A DNA stretch of 64,000 bases from Chloroflexota bacterium (GCA_012270555.1 JAAXIC010000031.1:59350-123349); one strand, 5' to 3'; shown: positions 26,596-35,763, numbered from the stretch's first letter. Numbers and translations: made by a program. Notes: a model not told the origin generated them from the sequence alone.

Positions 26596-27945
26596 CTACC
26601 AGAGACAACCGCGATCGTCCAACCAACCTTGGACTTGATCCTGCGTCTTCTGTAGCGCCTCCGGCACCGTTATGGCGCCTTCCAAGATTGCCGGCCACGT
26701 CTCATTGCGCCAGATATCGTTGAAGTCACCCTGTTGGATCAGCGTGGGCGTTGCATTGGCGATTGACGCCATCGTCTTATAGACGCTGGCGTCCTCGTAG
26801 TCCTTGGTCGTGATCGGTTCGCGGCGCAAGTCCGCCGGATAGCGTCCGCCGCCCTGCGGCACCCAGATCTCTTGCAGGTCGCCGATTACAGTGTGCTTGA
26901 TGAAGTCCCAGCCGCCCTCGGCGTTCTCCGCCTGTGAACCGAGGTGGATGGCGACCACGGCATAGGCGGCTTTACGCCCGCCGGGCCCATTTGGAGTCGG
27001 CGCCATGCCGACTTCAAACAGGTTCGTCGGCGTGACTTGCTCGTTGATGCGCCGGATCTGGAAGTGACCGGTGTGATAGATGGCCGTATTGCCCTCGAAG
27101 TAATTGCCGCCTTGGACGCGGTGCTTGGTAAAGGTATCCGCCTGAAACTGCACCGCATCGCGGAAGGCATCGCTGCCAAAACCGCCTTGGCTACAATCCG
27201 GATTCCAGAATTCGGCCCCCCAAGCCCAAGAATAGTACGTCAGCACAGAGGGAACGTGCGGCTGGGTGCCCATGCCGCCTACCACTACTTCATCGCCTTC
27301 GACCTTGGTCAGCTTTATGGCCGCTTCCAAAGCGGCATCCCAGGTCCAATTGCCCTCAGCCTCGAGCTCGGTCGGGGTCTTGAGACCGGCATTGACGATG
27401 AGGCTCTTGTTGTACCAGATCTCCCGCGAGTTGATCCACCAAGCCACGCCGTAGTTCTGGCCCTTGTGGATCCACTTGGCGGCCTCGTGGAAGTTAGCGG
27501 GATCGATATCGGGGTCCGTGGCAATGATGGGATCGAGCGGCTGGACAATGTTGCCCGCCACAAAAGTTCCTACCCATCCAAAGTAGCCGTAAATGATGTC
27601 GAATTTGATTCCGCCGGCTTGCGCCGCTGCCGCTTTGGTTGGCAGTTCACCGAACGCGGAGTCAGCGATTGCAATCTTCTGATCCGGGTTCTTCGCCTCG
27701 AACGTCTCTACCACCTCCGCCCAACCATTGCGCCAGGTCTCGTTCTGGCCTTCCAGCACGTGGAGGAAGTTAACCGTCTTGGGGCCTTCGTCTTTGGGTG
27801 CGGCCTCTGCTGCCTTCGGGGCCTCGCCCTCTTGTCCCGAATCGGCAGGTGTTGCCGGCACCGCGCCGCAGGCTGCCGAAATCGCGACCGCACCGCCTAC
27901 CAGCGCGCCGCGTAGAATTGATCGCCGAGATAGTGTATCCGCCAT
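26596..27945 (-). CDS. Extracellular solute-binding lipoprotein (family 1), orphan
   Basis: A 449-residue family 1 solute-binding protein. The N-terminus SRRSILRGALVGGAVAISAAC combines a twin-arginine start and a lipobox; an acidic, Ala/Pro-rich linker of about 25 residues follows the lipid Cys. The body contains EGQNETWRNGWAEVVETFEAKNPD, IQPLDPIIATDPDIDP and GGWDFIKHTVIGDLQ, matching ABC sugar-binding proteins. No ABC permease genes accompany it; neighbours are a nitrilase and a divergent toroid protein. A strong GGAGGG ribosome site precedes the ATG. A terminator sits directly after the stop, so it is its own transcription unit. Confidence 0.88.
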   Translation of the reverse strand: MADTLSRRSILRGALVGGAVAISAACGAVPATPADSGQEGEAPKAAEAAPKDEGPKTVNFLHVLEGQNETWRNGWAEVVETFEAKNPDQKIAIADSAFGELPTKAAAAQAGGIKFDIIYGYFGWVGTFVAGNIVQPLDPIIATDPDIDPANFHEAAKWIHKGQNYGVAWWINSREIWYNKSLIVNAGLKTPTELEAEGNWTWDAALEAAIKLTKVEGDEVVVGGMGTQPHVPSVLTYYSWAWGAEFWNPDCSQGGFGSDAFRDAVQFQADTFTKHRVQGGNYFEGNTAIYHTGHFQIRRINEQVTPTNLFEVGMAPTPNGPGGRKAAYAVVAIHLGSQAENAEGGWDFIKHTVIGDLQEIWVPQGGGRYPADLRREPITTKDYEDASVYKTMASIANATPTLIQQGDFNDIWRNETWPAILEGAITVPEALQKTQDQVQGWLDDRGCLW

Positions 27946-28057
27946 CGTTTCCCTCCTCTAATAGAAGGACTCTGATAATGGGAAAACTCCGGAAGTTGTG
28001 CGGCCGATGCTGTGCTGTACCCCGCCTCCTTTCGCTCCATCAAGCCGCTTCGCCCGT

Positions 28058-28087
28058 AGTATAGCAGTTAGTTGCAGTCTGGCGCAA
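28058..28087 (-). promoter_or_regulatory. Candidate promoter of the solute-binding lipoprotein
   Basis: On the minus strand an extended -10 (TGC before TATACT, plus-strand 28058-28063) lies 18 bases from TTGCGC (plus-strand 28082-28087), about 113 bases before the lipoprotein start. A TTGACA also lies further upstream but at a poor distance. Confidence 0.4.
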
Positions 28088-28207
28088 TTGTCAAGCACTT
28101 GACCATCAGAAAGGTAGTTCAAAAGTGAGCGAATTACGTTGCAAAACGCTGCTGAGATGCAATTGGATAGACTAAGGAGGAATAATGTATGGTATCTCCG
28201 CAATCGT

Positions 28208-29194
28208 ATGGCGGACAGCGACAGATTGAATCACTCATCACGAGCAATTGCAAAGCCGAGGGCAGATGTGAAAACACTTTCGCGAGCGGCGTTTCAGGAT
28301 GCCATTTCTTTCGTAAAGGAAAAGGGCAGAGACTTGGACCGCGCGCTGCTGGCATATCACTTTGAAGATGGCGCTGCCGATGAAGTCTTGGCGGCGCTCG
28401 CGGCGTATCAGAACGACGACGGAGGATTTGGTCACGGACTAGAGCCGGACCTCAGAACGTCGGCGTCGTCAGTGATTGCGACCACCGTAGCGTTTCAGAA
28501 CTTTCGGTCTCTGGGCGTCCCTGCCGAACATCCGCTCGTGCGCAGGGGACTTGATTATCTGCTCGAGACTTACGATGAGTCCCGGCAGGTGTGGCCGATC
28601 ATTCCGCCCGAGGTCGAAGACGCGCCCCACGCGCCGTGGTGGGACTACGCCAGCAGTGAAGCGGGCTTTGGTGGGTTCTTGAGCAACCCGCGGGTGGAGA
28701 TTGTGGGGTACCTGCACGACTATTGTGCTGTGGTGCCGGCGGACTTACTGGAATCGGTGACGACGGCGGTTTTTGCGCACTTGGACTCTCTGCCCGATGA
28801 AATGGAGATGCACGACCTCATCTGCTTCGTCAGCCTTGCGGAGACGGCAGCGCTGCCTCAATCCCGCAAGGACCGCATCTGGGAGAAAATCGCCAAAGCG
28901 GCTGAGCTTGGCGTCGCACGGGAACCGGAACAGTTGACCGGCTATGTGCTGAAGCCCTTGTATGTGGTTTCTTCTCCAGACGCGCCGCTGGCGGAGCAGT
29001 TCGCGGAAGAAGTGGCAATGAATCTGGACTTCGAAATCGAGCAGCAGGGCGCGGACGGCGCGTGGTCGCCGAATTTTTCGTGGGGAGACCAGCATCCGGA
29101 GGCCTGGGAGATAGCCAAACGCGAATGGCAGGCTCGCATTACCTTGAAAAATCTGAGAGTGCTGCGCGACTTCGACCGCATTGAGACTGGCTAA
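28208..29194 (+). CDS. Alpha/alpha-toroid (prenyltransferase/terpene cyclase-like) protein
   Basis: About 328 residues. The sequence has repeated helix pairs with the Gly/Asp-rich turns of the toroid fold: YQNDDGGFGHGLEPDLRTSASSVIATTVAFQ, then HPLVRRGLDYLLETYDE, and GADGAWSPNFSWGDQHPEAWEIA at the C-terminus. This resembles squalene/terpene cyclase and prenyltransferase-beta repeats, but the DxDD or DDxxD catalytic motifs of cyclases are not obvious, so enzyme activity is uncertain. The start is unclear: the strong AAGGAGG at 28174-28180 leads to ATG codons in other frames, and ATG 28208 lacks a ribosome site. The final 230 bases are repeated at 30013-30245. Confidence 0.65.
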   Translation: MADSDRLNHSSRAIAKPRADVKTLSRAAFQDAISFVKEKGRDLDRALLAYHFEDGAADEVLAALAAYQNDDGGFGHGLEPDLRTSASSVIATTVAFQNFRSLGVPAEHPLVRRGLDYLLETYDESRQVWPIIPPEVEDAPHAPWWDYASSEAGFGGFLSNPRVEIVGYLHDYCAVVPADLLESVTTAVFAHLDSLPDEMEMHDLICFVSLAETAALPQSRKDRIWEKIAKAAELGVAREPEQLTGYVLKPLYVVSSPDAPLAEQFAEEVAMNLDFEIEQQGADGAWSPNFSWGDQHPEAWEIAKREWQARITLKNLRVLRDFDRIETG

Positions 29195-29268
29195 GACTGG
29201 GCAGCTATAGCGGGAGAGAAGAGATTGGTGACATGTGGACGGATGCCTCTCTCTAATGTAGAAGCAAG

Positions 29269-30006
29269 ATGACGCTGAGGCTGTACGTGAAACGAGTGTG
29301 CGCGCTTCTTCTTGATTTGGACGATACACTGCTGGACGGTAGCTCATTTCCGCAATCTGTTACTCGCACCTGCGAGGAGCTCTCGTCGCTGCGGACAGGG
29401 CTAGAGGCCAAGCAATTGCAGGAAGCCAATTACGCAGTGTTCCGTACCTACGGGCAAGAGAGTCATGACGCTTGGACGCTGGGCAGATTGAGCGGTGCAG
29501 AACTTGCTGTCGAGGCCTGGCGTAGGACGCTTCAGGCCTGTGGCAACCATGACGACGCGCTCGCTCAATTTGCAGCCAAGACACACTTGCGCTTTGCCTG
29601 GGAATCCTATCAGCCTTTCCCTGACGTAGCGGGACTCATGAGTGCAGTGCGGCAGGCACGCGTCCCGATAGCCCTGGTAACGAATGGCGCCGCCGACACG
29701 CAGCGAATTAAGATCGAGGCTTTAGGTATTGCTAGCAGTTTTAGTGCTCTTTCCATCTCAGGTGAGACCGGCGTGGCCAAACCGGATAAACGTGCGTTTA
29801 CTGTTTTGCTCACGGCGCTGGGTGTATCCGGCAAAAGTGTATGGCACGTGGGAGATAGCCTGGCGTCTGACGTTGCCGGAGCAAACGCAGCCGGACTTAG
29901 CTCGGTGTGGCTGAATCGGGACGGGACAGTACGGAGCAAGAATGATGCCCAACCTGATTTGGAAATCACATCACTTTCTGAATTAACTCCCTATCTCTTG
30001 CAATGA
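29269..30006 (+). CDS. HAD superfamily hydrolase (phosphatase-like)
   Basis: A 245-residue HAD phosphatase with all motifs: I in LLLDLDDTLLDGS, II at IALVTNGA, III Lys in GVAKPDKRAF and IV in HVGDSLASDVAGANAAG. The cap is of the C1 helical type. The closest named relatives are YjjG/REG-2-like nucleotide or sugar phosphatases, but the substrate cannot be told. The gene lies between the toroid gene and a repeated fragment of that gene's 3' end, and its stop overlaps the fragment's ATG (ATGA at 30003-30006). This placement suggests insertion into, or replacement within, a tandem duplication. Confidence 0.87.
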   Translation: MTLRLYVKRVCALLLDLDDTLLDGSSFPQSVTRTCEELSSLRTGLEAKQLQEANYAVFRTYGQESHDAWTLGRLSGAELAVEAWRRTLQACGNHDDALAQFAAKTHLRFAWESYQPFPDVAGLMSAVRQARVPIALVTNGAADTQRIKIEALGIASSFSALSISGETGVAKPDKRAFTVLLTALGVSGKSVWHVGDSLASDVAGANAAGLSSVWLNRDGTVRSKNDAQPDLEITSLSELTPYLLQ

Positions 30007-30245
30007 GTACGAATGTGGTTTCTTCCCCAGACGCGCCGCTGGCAGAGCAGTTCGCGGAAGAAGTGGCAATGAATCTGGACTTCGAAATCGAGCAGCAGGG
30101 CGCGGACGGCGCGTGGTCGCCGAATTTCTCATGGGGCGATCAACACCCCGAGGCGTGGAAGATTGCCAGACGTGAGTGGCAGGCCCGCATCACGCTGCGT
30201 ACCTTGAGAACGTTGCGGGATTTTGGCCGTATCGAAACGGTCTGA
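30003..30245 (+). pseudogene. Duplicated 3' fragment of the toroid gene
   Basis: An 80-codon frame that starts with ATG overlapping the HAD stop and repeats the last 77 residues of the toroid protein (VVSSPDAPLAEQFAEEVAMN... to the end). At DNA level, 30013-30127 differs from 28962-29076 at only two positions, while the remaining part to the stop differs much more, mostly at silent positions. It may be a truncated paralog whose protein is still under selection, or a dead remnant. It has no promoter of its own but could be made by coupling to the HAD gene. Confidence 0.7.
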
Positions 30246-30289
30246 GCAAGCACGCGGCACAGCGGCGCTGAAGCGAGGCGCGTACCGCA

Positions 30290-31102
30290 TTATTCTTCTC
30301 GCCACGGCAGACGCCATAACCCCAACGACATGCTGACTAGCGCGAAGCCTGCCAGTACGGCGAGTTCGACCAAGATATCGGTACGACCGGACAGTGACTT
30401 CGTGATCCCATCAGCGGCATACCGAAGCGGTGAAACGTAGCCCAGCGCCTTCAGCAGCAGGGGCGCTTGCTCCATGGTGAAGTAAACGGGCGACAAGGCT
30501 GCAAGCACGAGTGCCAGCAGAGCGGTGCTGATATTACCGGCCTGAAGCGTGGGGGCGAAGCTGACGACGAACATGGTCAAGCCGGCCATCGTAAGCACCG
30601 TCAGAAAAAGTGAGGGTATGAGACCCCAAGTGATGTTTACATCCACTCCCGACGCGAATCCGAAGCCAAGCAGCATCACCACCGTTATGACGCCGGATAT
30701 GGACGAATAGGCCAGTGTGCCAAGGACGTACGCGCCTTTCGATACCGGCATGGTAATGAGCAGCTTGAGATTTCCCATGAACCGTTGCGCGACCGCGTTC
30801 TGTCCGACGAGCATGCCGATAGACATGGCCACACCGAAAACCAACGTGCCCGCGAGCAGGCGGCGGACCACCGCCGGATCGTCCGGCGCAATCGCTTTGG
30901 TTACGTAGAACCATGGGATAGGAAAGGCAGCGGCCAAGAGCACCATTAGATACCACTGTCTCAAAGTTGGCAGGAGATTAATCTCGAAGACCGAGACGGC
31001 GTCGGACATGAACTTCATGACGCCTCCGGTTCGATAGTGGCCTCCGGTGGTGTTCAGGTTCCGGTTTAGCCGGTCTCTGCTTTGCCGCGGCGAATCATCC
31101 AT
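30290..31102 (-). CDS. ABC-2 type permease
   Basis: About 270 residues with six predicted membrane segments; the first begins RQWYLMVLLAAAFPIPWFY, and the family region FMGNLKLLITMPVSKGAYVLG (the EGT/xxLPVS-like cytoplasmic loop) precedes the third. A short polar N-terminus precedes an alternative start, ATG 31018. The start at 31102 overlaps the ATPase stop (TAATG), arguing for coupled translation. It pairs with the ATPase just upstream and is the last of six genes in the cluster. It resembles DrrB-like drug or lipid export permeases; substrate unknown. Confidence 0.85.
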   Translation of the reverse strand: MDDSPRQSRDRLNRNLNTTGGHYRTGGVMKFMSDAVSVFEINLLPTLRQWYLMVLLAAAFPIPWFYVTKAIAPDDPAVVRRLLAGTLVFGVAMSIGMLVGQNAVAQRFMGNLKLLITMPVSKGAYVLGTLAYSSISGVITVVMLLGFGFASGVDVNITWGLIPSLFLTVLTMAGLTMFVVSFAPTLQAGNISTALLALVLAALSPVYFTMEQAPLLLKALGYVSPLRYAADGITKSLSGRTDILVELAVLAGFALVSMSLGLWRLPWREE

Positions 31103-31980
31103 TAGCTTGCCCCATCTTCGTCTAGTGTACGTTTATCACGGGTGAGACCGAGATAGACGTCTTCCAACGTTGTCCTTGCAACGGCGTACTGACGAATGCC
31201 TTTGGCTTGCACCTGTGCGACCAACTCTCTGTCGCTGGCGCCATAGAGCGTTTCGGTCCTAGCGCCCGCGTCGAACATAATCTTGTATGCGAACCCATGT
31301 CCGGCCTTTAGATTATCCACCGTATCGAGCGCCAACAACCTGCCGTCTTGGATGATACCTACTCTATCGCACAAGACTTCGGCCTCCTCCATGTTGTGGG
31401 TCGTGAGCAGAATGGTTGAGCCTTGGCGTCGGTAGCCAAGCAGCAGGTCCCACAGGTCGTGGCGCGCCTCGGGATCGAGGCCGGCGCTGGGCTCATCCAG
31501 GACCATGAGCGGAGGGTCGGCCAGCGCGGCGATGCCGATCAATAGGCGGCGCTTGAGGCCGCCGGACAACTCGTCGGCGAGCTTATTACGGTGCTCCTCA
31601 AGCCGCAGGTCGGCTATCAACTCCTCGGCCCGGCGCGCTGCCATCCTGCCAGATAAGCCGCGCAATTTGCCGAAGATGCGCAGGTGGTGGCGCACGGATA
31701 GCCCGTAGTAGAGTTGGGCCTCTTGAGGCATGACGCCCATATAGCCCTTAGCTTCGTTGTAGTTAGCCACCGCATCGATGCCGAAAACACGGACTTCGCC
31801 TGAGGTCGGTATCAGCTCCGTGGTGATCTGCCGCACGAGGGTGGTCTTGCCCGCGCCGTTGGGCCCCAGGATGCCCAGCAACTCTCCCGGTTCAACGGTG
31901 AGCGAGATTTCGCGATTCGCCCAGACGCCGTTCTTGTAGCGCTTGCTGAGCTGCTTGACGTCAACCGGTGGCGCTTGCAT
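31102..31980 (-). CDS. ABC transporter ATP-binding protein (DrrA-like)
   Basis: A 292-residue ATPase: Walker A PNGAGKTT, Q-loop near MGVMPQEAQLY, signature ELSGGLKRRL, Walker B MVLDEPSAGLD and H-loop LLTTHNMEEAEVL. The C-terminal 70 residues form the short accessory domain seen in DrrA/NodI-type proteins (ARTTLEDVYLGLTRD is the typical end). The permease follows with a TAATG overlap. About 187 bases separate it from the upstream permease gene (32168), so it may have its own promoter in that gap; no clear -10/-35 pair is seen there. Confidence 0.9.
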   Translation of the reverse strand: MQAPPVDVKQLSKRYKNGVWANREISLTVEPGELLGILGPNGAGKTTLVRQITTELIPTSGEVRVFGIDAVANYNEAKGYMGVMPQEAQLYYGLSVRHHLRIFGKLRGLSGRMAARRAEELIADLRLEEHRNKLADELSGGLKRRLLIGIAALADPPLMVLDEPSAGLDPEARHDLWDLLLGYRRQGSTILLTTHNMEEAEVLCDRVGIIQDGRLLALDTVDNLKAGHGFAYKIMFDAGARTETLYGASDRELVAQVQAKGIRQYAVARTTLEDVYLGLTRDKRTLDEDGAS

Positions 31981-32167
31981 AGGGATAATTTCCCAACGCT
32001 ACTACGGTGAATGGTTCTGCAGTAAGCTCTTGAATTGCTGCCGGCAATGTTGATTCATCGCACGACTAAAGTATCAAGAGTGCCTATACACCGACGCGGT
32101 TCTTACGGGTCAACAACCTCAACACGTGAAGGGTGGTGACAATGGGCAGCGCCTGTCGCGCCCGGTT

Positions 32168-32890
32168 CTAGGGCACGTCCATGGTGCGCAGGCGATACAG
32201 CGCCAGCAGGAAGAAGGCCACGATCACGACACCCGTGCCGACAATGGCGGCGGGAAACTCGATCACGCGCTGCTCGAAAGCGGCAAAGCTCTCCTCATCG
32301 AGGCCGTGGAGCAGCGCGAGCGTGTAGCCGCGCACGCTGAGGTAGCGTACGCCGCTCACGATTGTACTGAGCAACCCTTCCCAGACGAGCACATATACCA
32401 GACCGTAGGCCAGCGCCCGTGGGGTCAGGAGACCGGCTAAAGTGAAGATTGAGGCGTAGGTGGTTACACTCGCCGCCAGCGCAAGCGCGAGCGTGCCGAG
32501 GGTCTGCGTCTCAGCGCCTACTAGGGCGGACGCCACGACTCCGCTCGCCACCACCAAAGGCACGGCTACGACCAAGGTGGCGAGCAGTTTTGCCAGCACG
32601 ATGGACACCCGCGAGACCGGTTTCAATACAAGATAATACAGCGTCTTGTCTTCGAGCTCGTTGCCGAAGGCGGCGGTCGCCAACGTCATTGTCACGATGG
32701 GCAGGATGCCGCCGATTACCATGCCGTCAATTATGAGGTCAATGACCTCACCTTCGAAGGCAAGCTCTGCCTCGCCTAGAGCTCTGATCAGCAGGATGAG
32801 CAGCGTGGGCATAGCGGCGAGGAGCAGGATGACGAGCACGCGCCAGCGGCCGAGAAGCTGCCTGAGCGATAGCGTGAAGATTTCAGTCAT
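32168..32890 (-). CDS. ABC-2 type permease
   Basis: A 240-residue permease with about six membrane segments, starting with RVLVILLLAAMPTLLILLIRAL and ending LFLLALYRLRTMDVP. The conserved loop ELEDKTLYYLVLKPVSRVSIVLAKLLAT matches the ABC-2 family. The ATG comes directly after the stop of the ATPase gene (TAG then ATG). It forms an exporter pair with 32891-33820. Compared with the other permeases of the cluster it is shorter. Substrate unknown. Confidence 0.86.
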   Translation of the reverse strand: MTEIFTLSLRQLLGRWRVLVILLLAAMPTLLILLIRALGEAELAFEGEVIDLIIDGMVIGGILPIVTMTLATAAFGNELEDKTLYYLVLKPVSRVSIVLAKLLATLVVAVPLVVASGVVASALVGAETQTLGTLALALAASVTTYASIFTLAGLLTPRALAYGLVYVLVWEGLLSTIVSGVRYLSVRGYTLALLHGLDEESFAAFEQRVIEFPAAIVGTGVVIVAFFLLALYRLRTMDVP

Positions 32891-33820
32891 CTAGCCCTCC
32901 ACGATATAGCTGAAGACGCTCTCGAGCGAGTCATCCAGCGGTTCCACGCGCTCGAGGCGCAGGTTGTGATCTTTGGCGATGCGGGACAGCGACCGCTGCA
33001 GCATGGCCACGTTAGTACTGAGGACGACCACGTCGTTTTCCGCGCCCAGCGAGACCGATGCGATGCTATCCAACGCGACCAGCGCCGCGGCTAAGCGCCG
33101 GGGGTCGCTGGAGACGATGCGCACGTTGTAAGGTTGCTCGTCGAGCTTGGCGCGAATCGCCCGATAGTCGCCGGAGGCGGCCAGCTTGCCGCTCACCATG
33201 AGCAGAATGCGGTCGGCCAGCGTCTCTACCTCTTCCAGGATGTGCGAGGAAATCAGGATCGTGCGGCCTTCGTCCGCTAGGTGGCGCATGAGATCGTGGA
33301 ACTCAATGCGTTGGCGGGGATCCGTTCCATTCAATGGCTCGTCGAGAATAATGGCCTCCGGCTCGTGCACGATGGTTGCCGCCAGCCGCATGCGCTGGCG
33401 CATGCCGCGCGAGTAGGTGCCAAGCGGCCGGTTCTGCGCATCAACCAGCCCCACCCGCTCGATAGCACGCGCCGTTGCCTCTGCGACGGCGGTGACGCCG
33501 TGCAGCTTGGCCGACCACTCCACGAATTGTCTGCCGGTCTGAAAGCCGTACACGGCCTCGTGCTCAGACATGACGCCAACGCGGCGATGGAGCGCCGGGT
33601 TGTTGCGCGGCGTTTCCCCAAAGATGGTCACCGTGCCGTCTGATGGCGCGGCAAGACCCTCGATCATCTTGAGGAGCGTAGTCTTGCCGGCACCGTTCGG
33701 TCCCAGCAGACCGGTAACCCCCGGCTCAATTCCGAGCGATACATCGTTTACGGCCACAACACTGCCGTACCACTTCGAGATGCTTTCCACGGCAATGACA
33801 GGGACAGTGGGGCTGTTCAT
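32891..33820 (-). CDS. ABC transporter ATP-binding protein
   Basis: About 309 residues starting MNSPTVPVIAVESISK. Walker A PNGAGKTT, a Q-loop at GVMSEHEAVYG (Gln replaced by a polar residue in the loop, as in several ABC-2 ATPases), signature TYSRGMRQRMRLAA, Walker B IILDEPLNGTDP and H-loop LISSHILEEVE. The signature has SRGM instead of SGGQ, a common variant among exporters. ATG 33820 overlaps the upstream permease stop (ATGA), whereas the frame could be extended to 33844. The C-terminal domain of about 90 residues is accessory. Confidence 0.88.
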   Translation of the reverse strand: MNSPTVPVIAVESISKWYGSVVAVNDVSLGIEPGVTGLLGPNGAGKTTLLKMIEGLAAPSDGTVTIFGETPRNNPALHRRVGVMSEHEAVYGFQTGRQFVEWSAKLHGVTAVAEATARAIERVGLVDAQNRPLGTYSRGMRQRMRLAATIVHEPEAIILDEPLNGTDPRQRIEFHDLMRHLADEGRTILISSHILEEVETLADRILLMVSGKLAASGDYRAIRAKLDEQPYNVRIVSSDPRRLAAALVALDSIASVSLGAENDVVVLSTNVAMLQRSLSRIAKDHNLRLERVEPLDDSLESVFSYIVEG

Positions 33821-34770
33821 ATCTTCATGCTCCAATACCGCCACAGCAGCAGTGCGCCCGGTCCGATAACCAGCAGGCCATACCAGGCAATGGGCACGGC
33901 CGGAGGCAATTCTGCTACGAGGATGGAGGCGTCATCCGGCGTGTCGTCTTCGAATACCATGTCGCTGATGTGCGTAGGCGCGCGGCCGACGTCGAGCAGC
34001 ACGAACCACTTGGCGTAGTCGCCGGTTATGCGCCGGCATTCTTCAGGTCCCGCCTCTTCGACAATTTCGCCGCTTTCGACGGCAAACGTGACCGACCGCT
34101 CGCACCATTCTGTCGTGAGCAGTCCGGACATGGGCGTGGTGATCACGAAAACGGCAATGACGAACGCGGCGGCATACGCCCGCCGCTCCGTAAACGCCGC
34201 AACCGCCATCGGGATTGTTGTGACAAAAGCGGTAATGATGACGCCTGCCAAGATAAATCGCGGTATGTCGATCCAGTTTTCTTGCAGGAATTCGCGCGCT
34301 TGTTCAGCCGCCAGTGAGTTACCGATAAGAACGAGCACTTGCCCGAATAGCGTGACTAGAAGCGCAACCGTGAGAAAAGCAGACCAGCGCGCAGCGACGT
34401 AATCGAAAGCGGTCAATGGGCGCACCAGGTAGAGGGTGGTGACACCGTTTCGCCTATCAGGTATGAGTAGTTCCGGGGCGATGATGGCTGCAAAGAGCAG
34501 CAGGAGGATTGACGTAGCCTCGTAGAAATCGGCGTGGCTCAACTTTCCGCTGCCGACTACCGCCGCCAGCACGAGGAAGACGGCTGGTGGGGCAATGACG
34601 ACGAGTGACATGAGCACCGGCAGGATCTTGGCCCGCGCGCCCCGTCCTAGACCTACGGTTGTGCGGAAGCTGTTCACCCACAGCGACCTGACGGCCTGCA
34701 TTCTGCCGCCGCGCGGGCCGTCGTAGTGCTGATAACCAAGATCGTAGATTTCGCCTTGCGCTTGGCTCAC
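33817..34770 (-). CDS. ABC transporter permease
   Basis: A 317-residue membrane protein with about six hydrophobic segments, distributed as one N-terminal pair (LMSLVVIAPPAVFLVLAAVV and TSILLLLFAAIIAPELLIPD) and four more. The stretch RRNGVTTLYLVRPLTAFDYVAARW is the ABC-2-like cytoplasmic loop. A roughly 70-residue extracytoplasmic loop (LTTEWCERSVTFAVESGEIV to PPAVPIAWYG) stands before the last segment. It starts with GTG overlapping the upstream ATPase stop (GTGA). It pairs with the ATPase 34767-35687 and is unlike the two other permeases in its long external loop. Confidence 0.83.
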   Translation of the reverse strand: MSQAQGEIYDLGYQHYDGPRGGRMQAVRSLWVNSFRTTVGLGRGARAKILPVLMSLVVIAPPAVFLVLAAVVGSGKLSHADFYEATSILLLLFAAIIAPELLIPDRRNGVTTLYLVRPLTAFDYVAARWSAFLTVALLVTLFGQVLVLIGNSLAAEQAREFLQENWIDIPRFILAGVIITAFVTTIPMAVAAFTERRAYAAAFVIAVFVITTPMSGLLTTEWCERSVTFAVESGEIVEEAGPEECRRITGDYAKWFVLLDVGRAPTHISDMVFEDDTPDDASILVAELPPAVPIAWYGLLVIGPGALLLWRYWSMKI

Positions 34771-35687
34771 CCCGTGCTCCTTCGAAAGATGTCTGAAAGC
34801 TCGCCGCGGCTGGGAGCGAGTCTGCGTAAACGAGCCTGCACCTCCGCGAGCGCGTCGCGGATGTCGTCCAGTTGCTCGTCACGATGCAGCCGGACGACCA
34901 CCGATCCTCCGCTAATCCTTGTTTTGATCCCGCGGGCCTCAAGCGCGGCGATCACTTCTTCCCTGCGGTCATCCACGTCGATGTAGAACGTCTCGGTCTC
35001 CTGCGTAAACTCTGAAACGGCGCCCTCTTCGATGATGGCGCCGCCCTCGATCACGATGATGCGGTCGCAGGTGGTCTCGACATCGCCCATGAGGTGGGAG
35101 GAAAGCATGATGTTGATGCCAAAGTCTTTGCCTGTACGCCGCACGAGTTGCAGCATCTCTTCACGCCCGCCTGGGTCGAGACCGGCGGTCGGTTCGTCCA
35201 GCAGCACCATCACCGGATCGTGCACGAGGGCTTGCGCCAGCTTTACGCGCTGCTTCATGCCGGTGGAATACTCTTTGATGTGGCGGTAGCGTTCCTCGTC
35301 GAGACCGACGTGCCGGAGCATATCCGCCGCACGTGTGCGGGCGTGCTTCGCTGGGATGCCGCTCACCTGCGCCATGTGGCTGAGGAACTCGGACGCGGTC
35401 ATGAAGTCCGGGAGGCAGTCGTGTTCCGGCATGTAGCCGAGACGCATGCGAATGGCGATATTCTCGTAGGGCTTCTCACCCAGGACCGTGGCTGAACCGG
35501 CCGTGGGCTGAAGGAGCCCTAAGAACAACTTCATAGCGGTGCTCTTGCCGGCGCCATTGGGTCCCAGCAGACCGGTTATGCCCTCGCGCACGTGCATGTC
35601 AACATCGTGCAGGGCGATCGTTTGGCCGTAATGCTTGGTGAGGCTATGTGCTTCGAGAAGGGGTTGGCTCACTGTCGGTCCGCTCAT
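34767..35687 (-). CDS. ABC transporter ATP-binding protein, first gene of the cluster
   Basis: About 306 residues beginning MSGPTVSQPLLEAHSLTKHYG. Walker A PNGAGKST, Q-loop near LGYMPEHDCLPD, signature EYSTGMKQRVKLAQ, Walker B MVLLDEPTAGLDP, H-loop MLSSHLMGDVE. The C-terminal accessory domain follows. ATG 35687 is preceded by AGGAGC; a TTG at 35699 is less convincing. It is the promoter-proximal gene of a six-gene minus-strand unit: ATPase/permease, ATPase/permease, gap, ATPase/permease. Most joints overlap by four bases, a strong mark of co-translation. Confidence 0.9.
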   Translation of the reverse strand: MSGPTVSQPLLEAHSLTKHYGQTIALHDVDMHVREGITGLLGPNGAGKSTAMKLFLGLLQPTAGSATVLGEKPYENIAIRMRLGYMPEHDCLPDFMTASEFLSHMAQVSGIPAKHARTRAADMLRHVGLDEERYRHIKEYSTGMKQRVKLAQALVHDPVMVLLDEPTAGLDPGGREEMLQLVRRTGKDFGINIMLSSHLMGDVETTCDRIIVIEGGAIIEEGAVSEFTQETETFYIDVDDRREEVIAALEARGIKTRISGGSVVVRLHRDEQLDDIRDALAEVQARLRRLAPSRGELSDIFRRSTG

Positions 35688-35763
35688 TTGCTCCTGCAAA
35701 GTGCAACACCTGGACTTCCGGCGAATCCACTCATTGCTGACAGGTATAAATCTATTCTTTAAG

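Noticed and set aside
26944-27915. Long plus-strand open frame opposite a solute-binding protein gene
   Set aside because: The minus strand carries a clear lipoprotein with signal and ribosome site; the plus-strand translation has no recognisable features.
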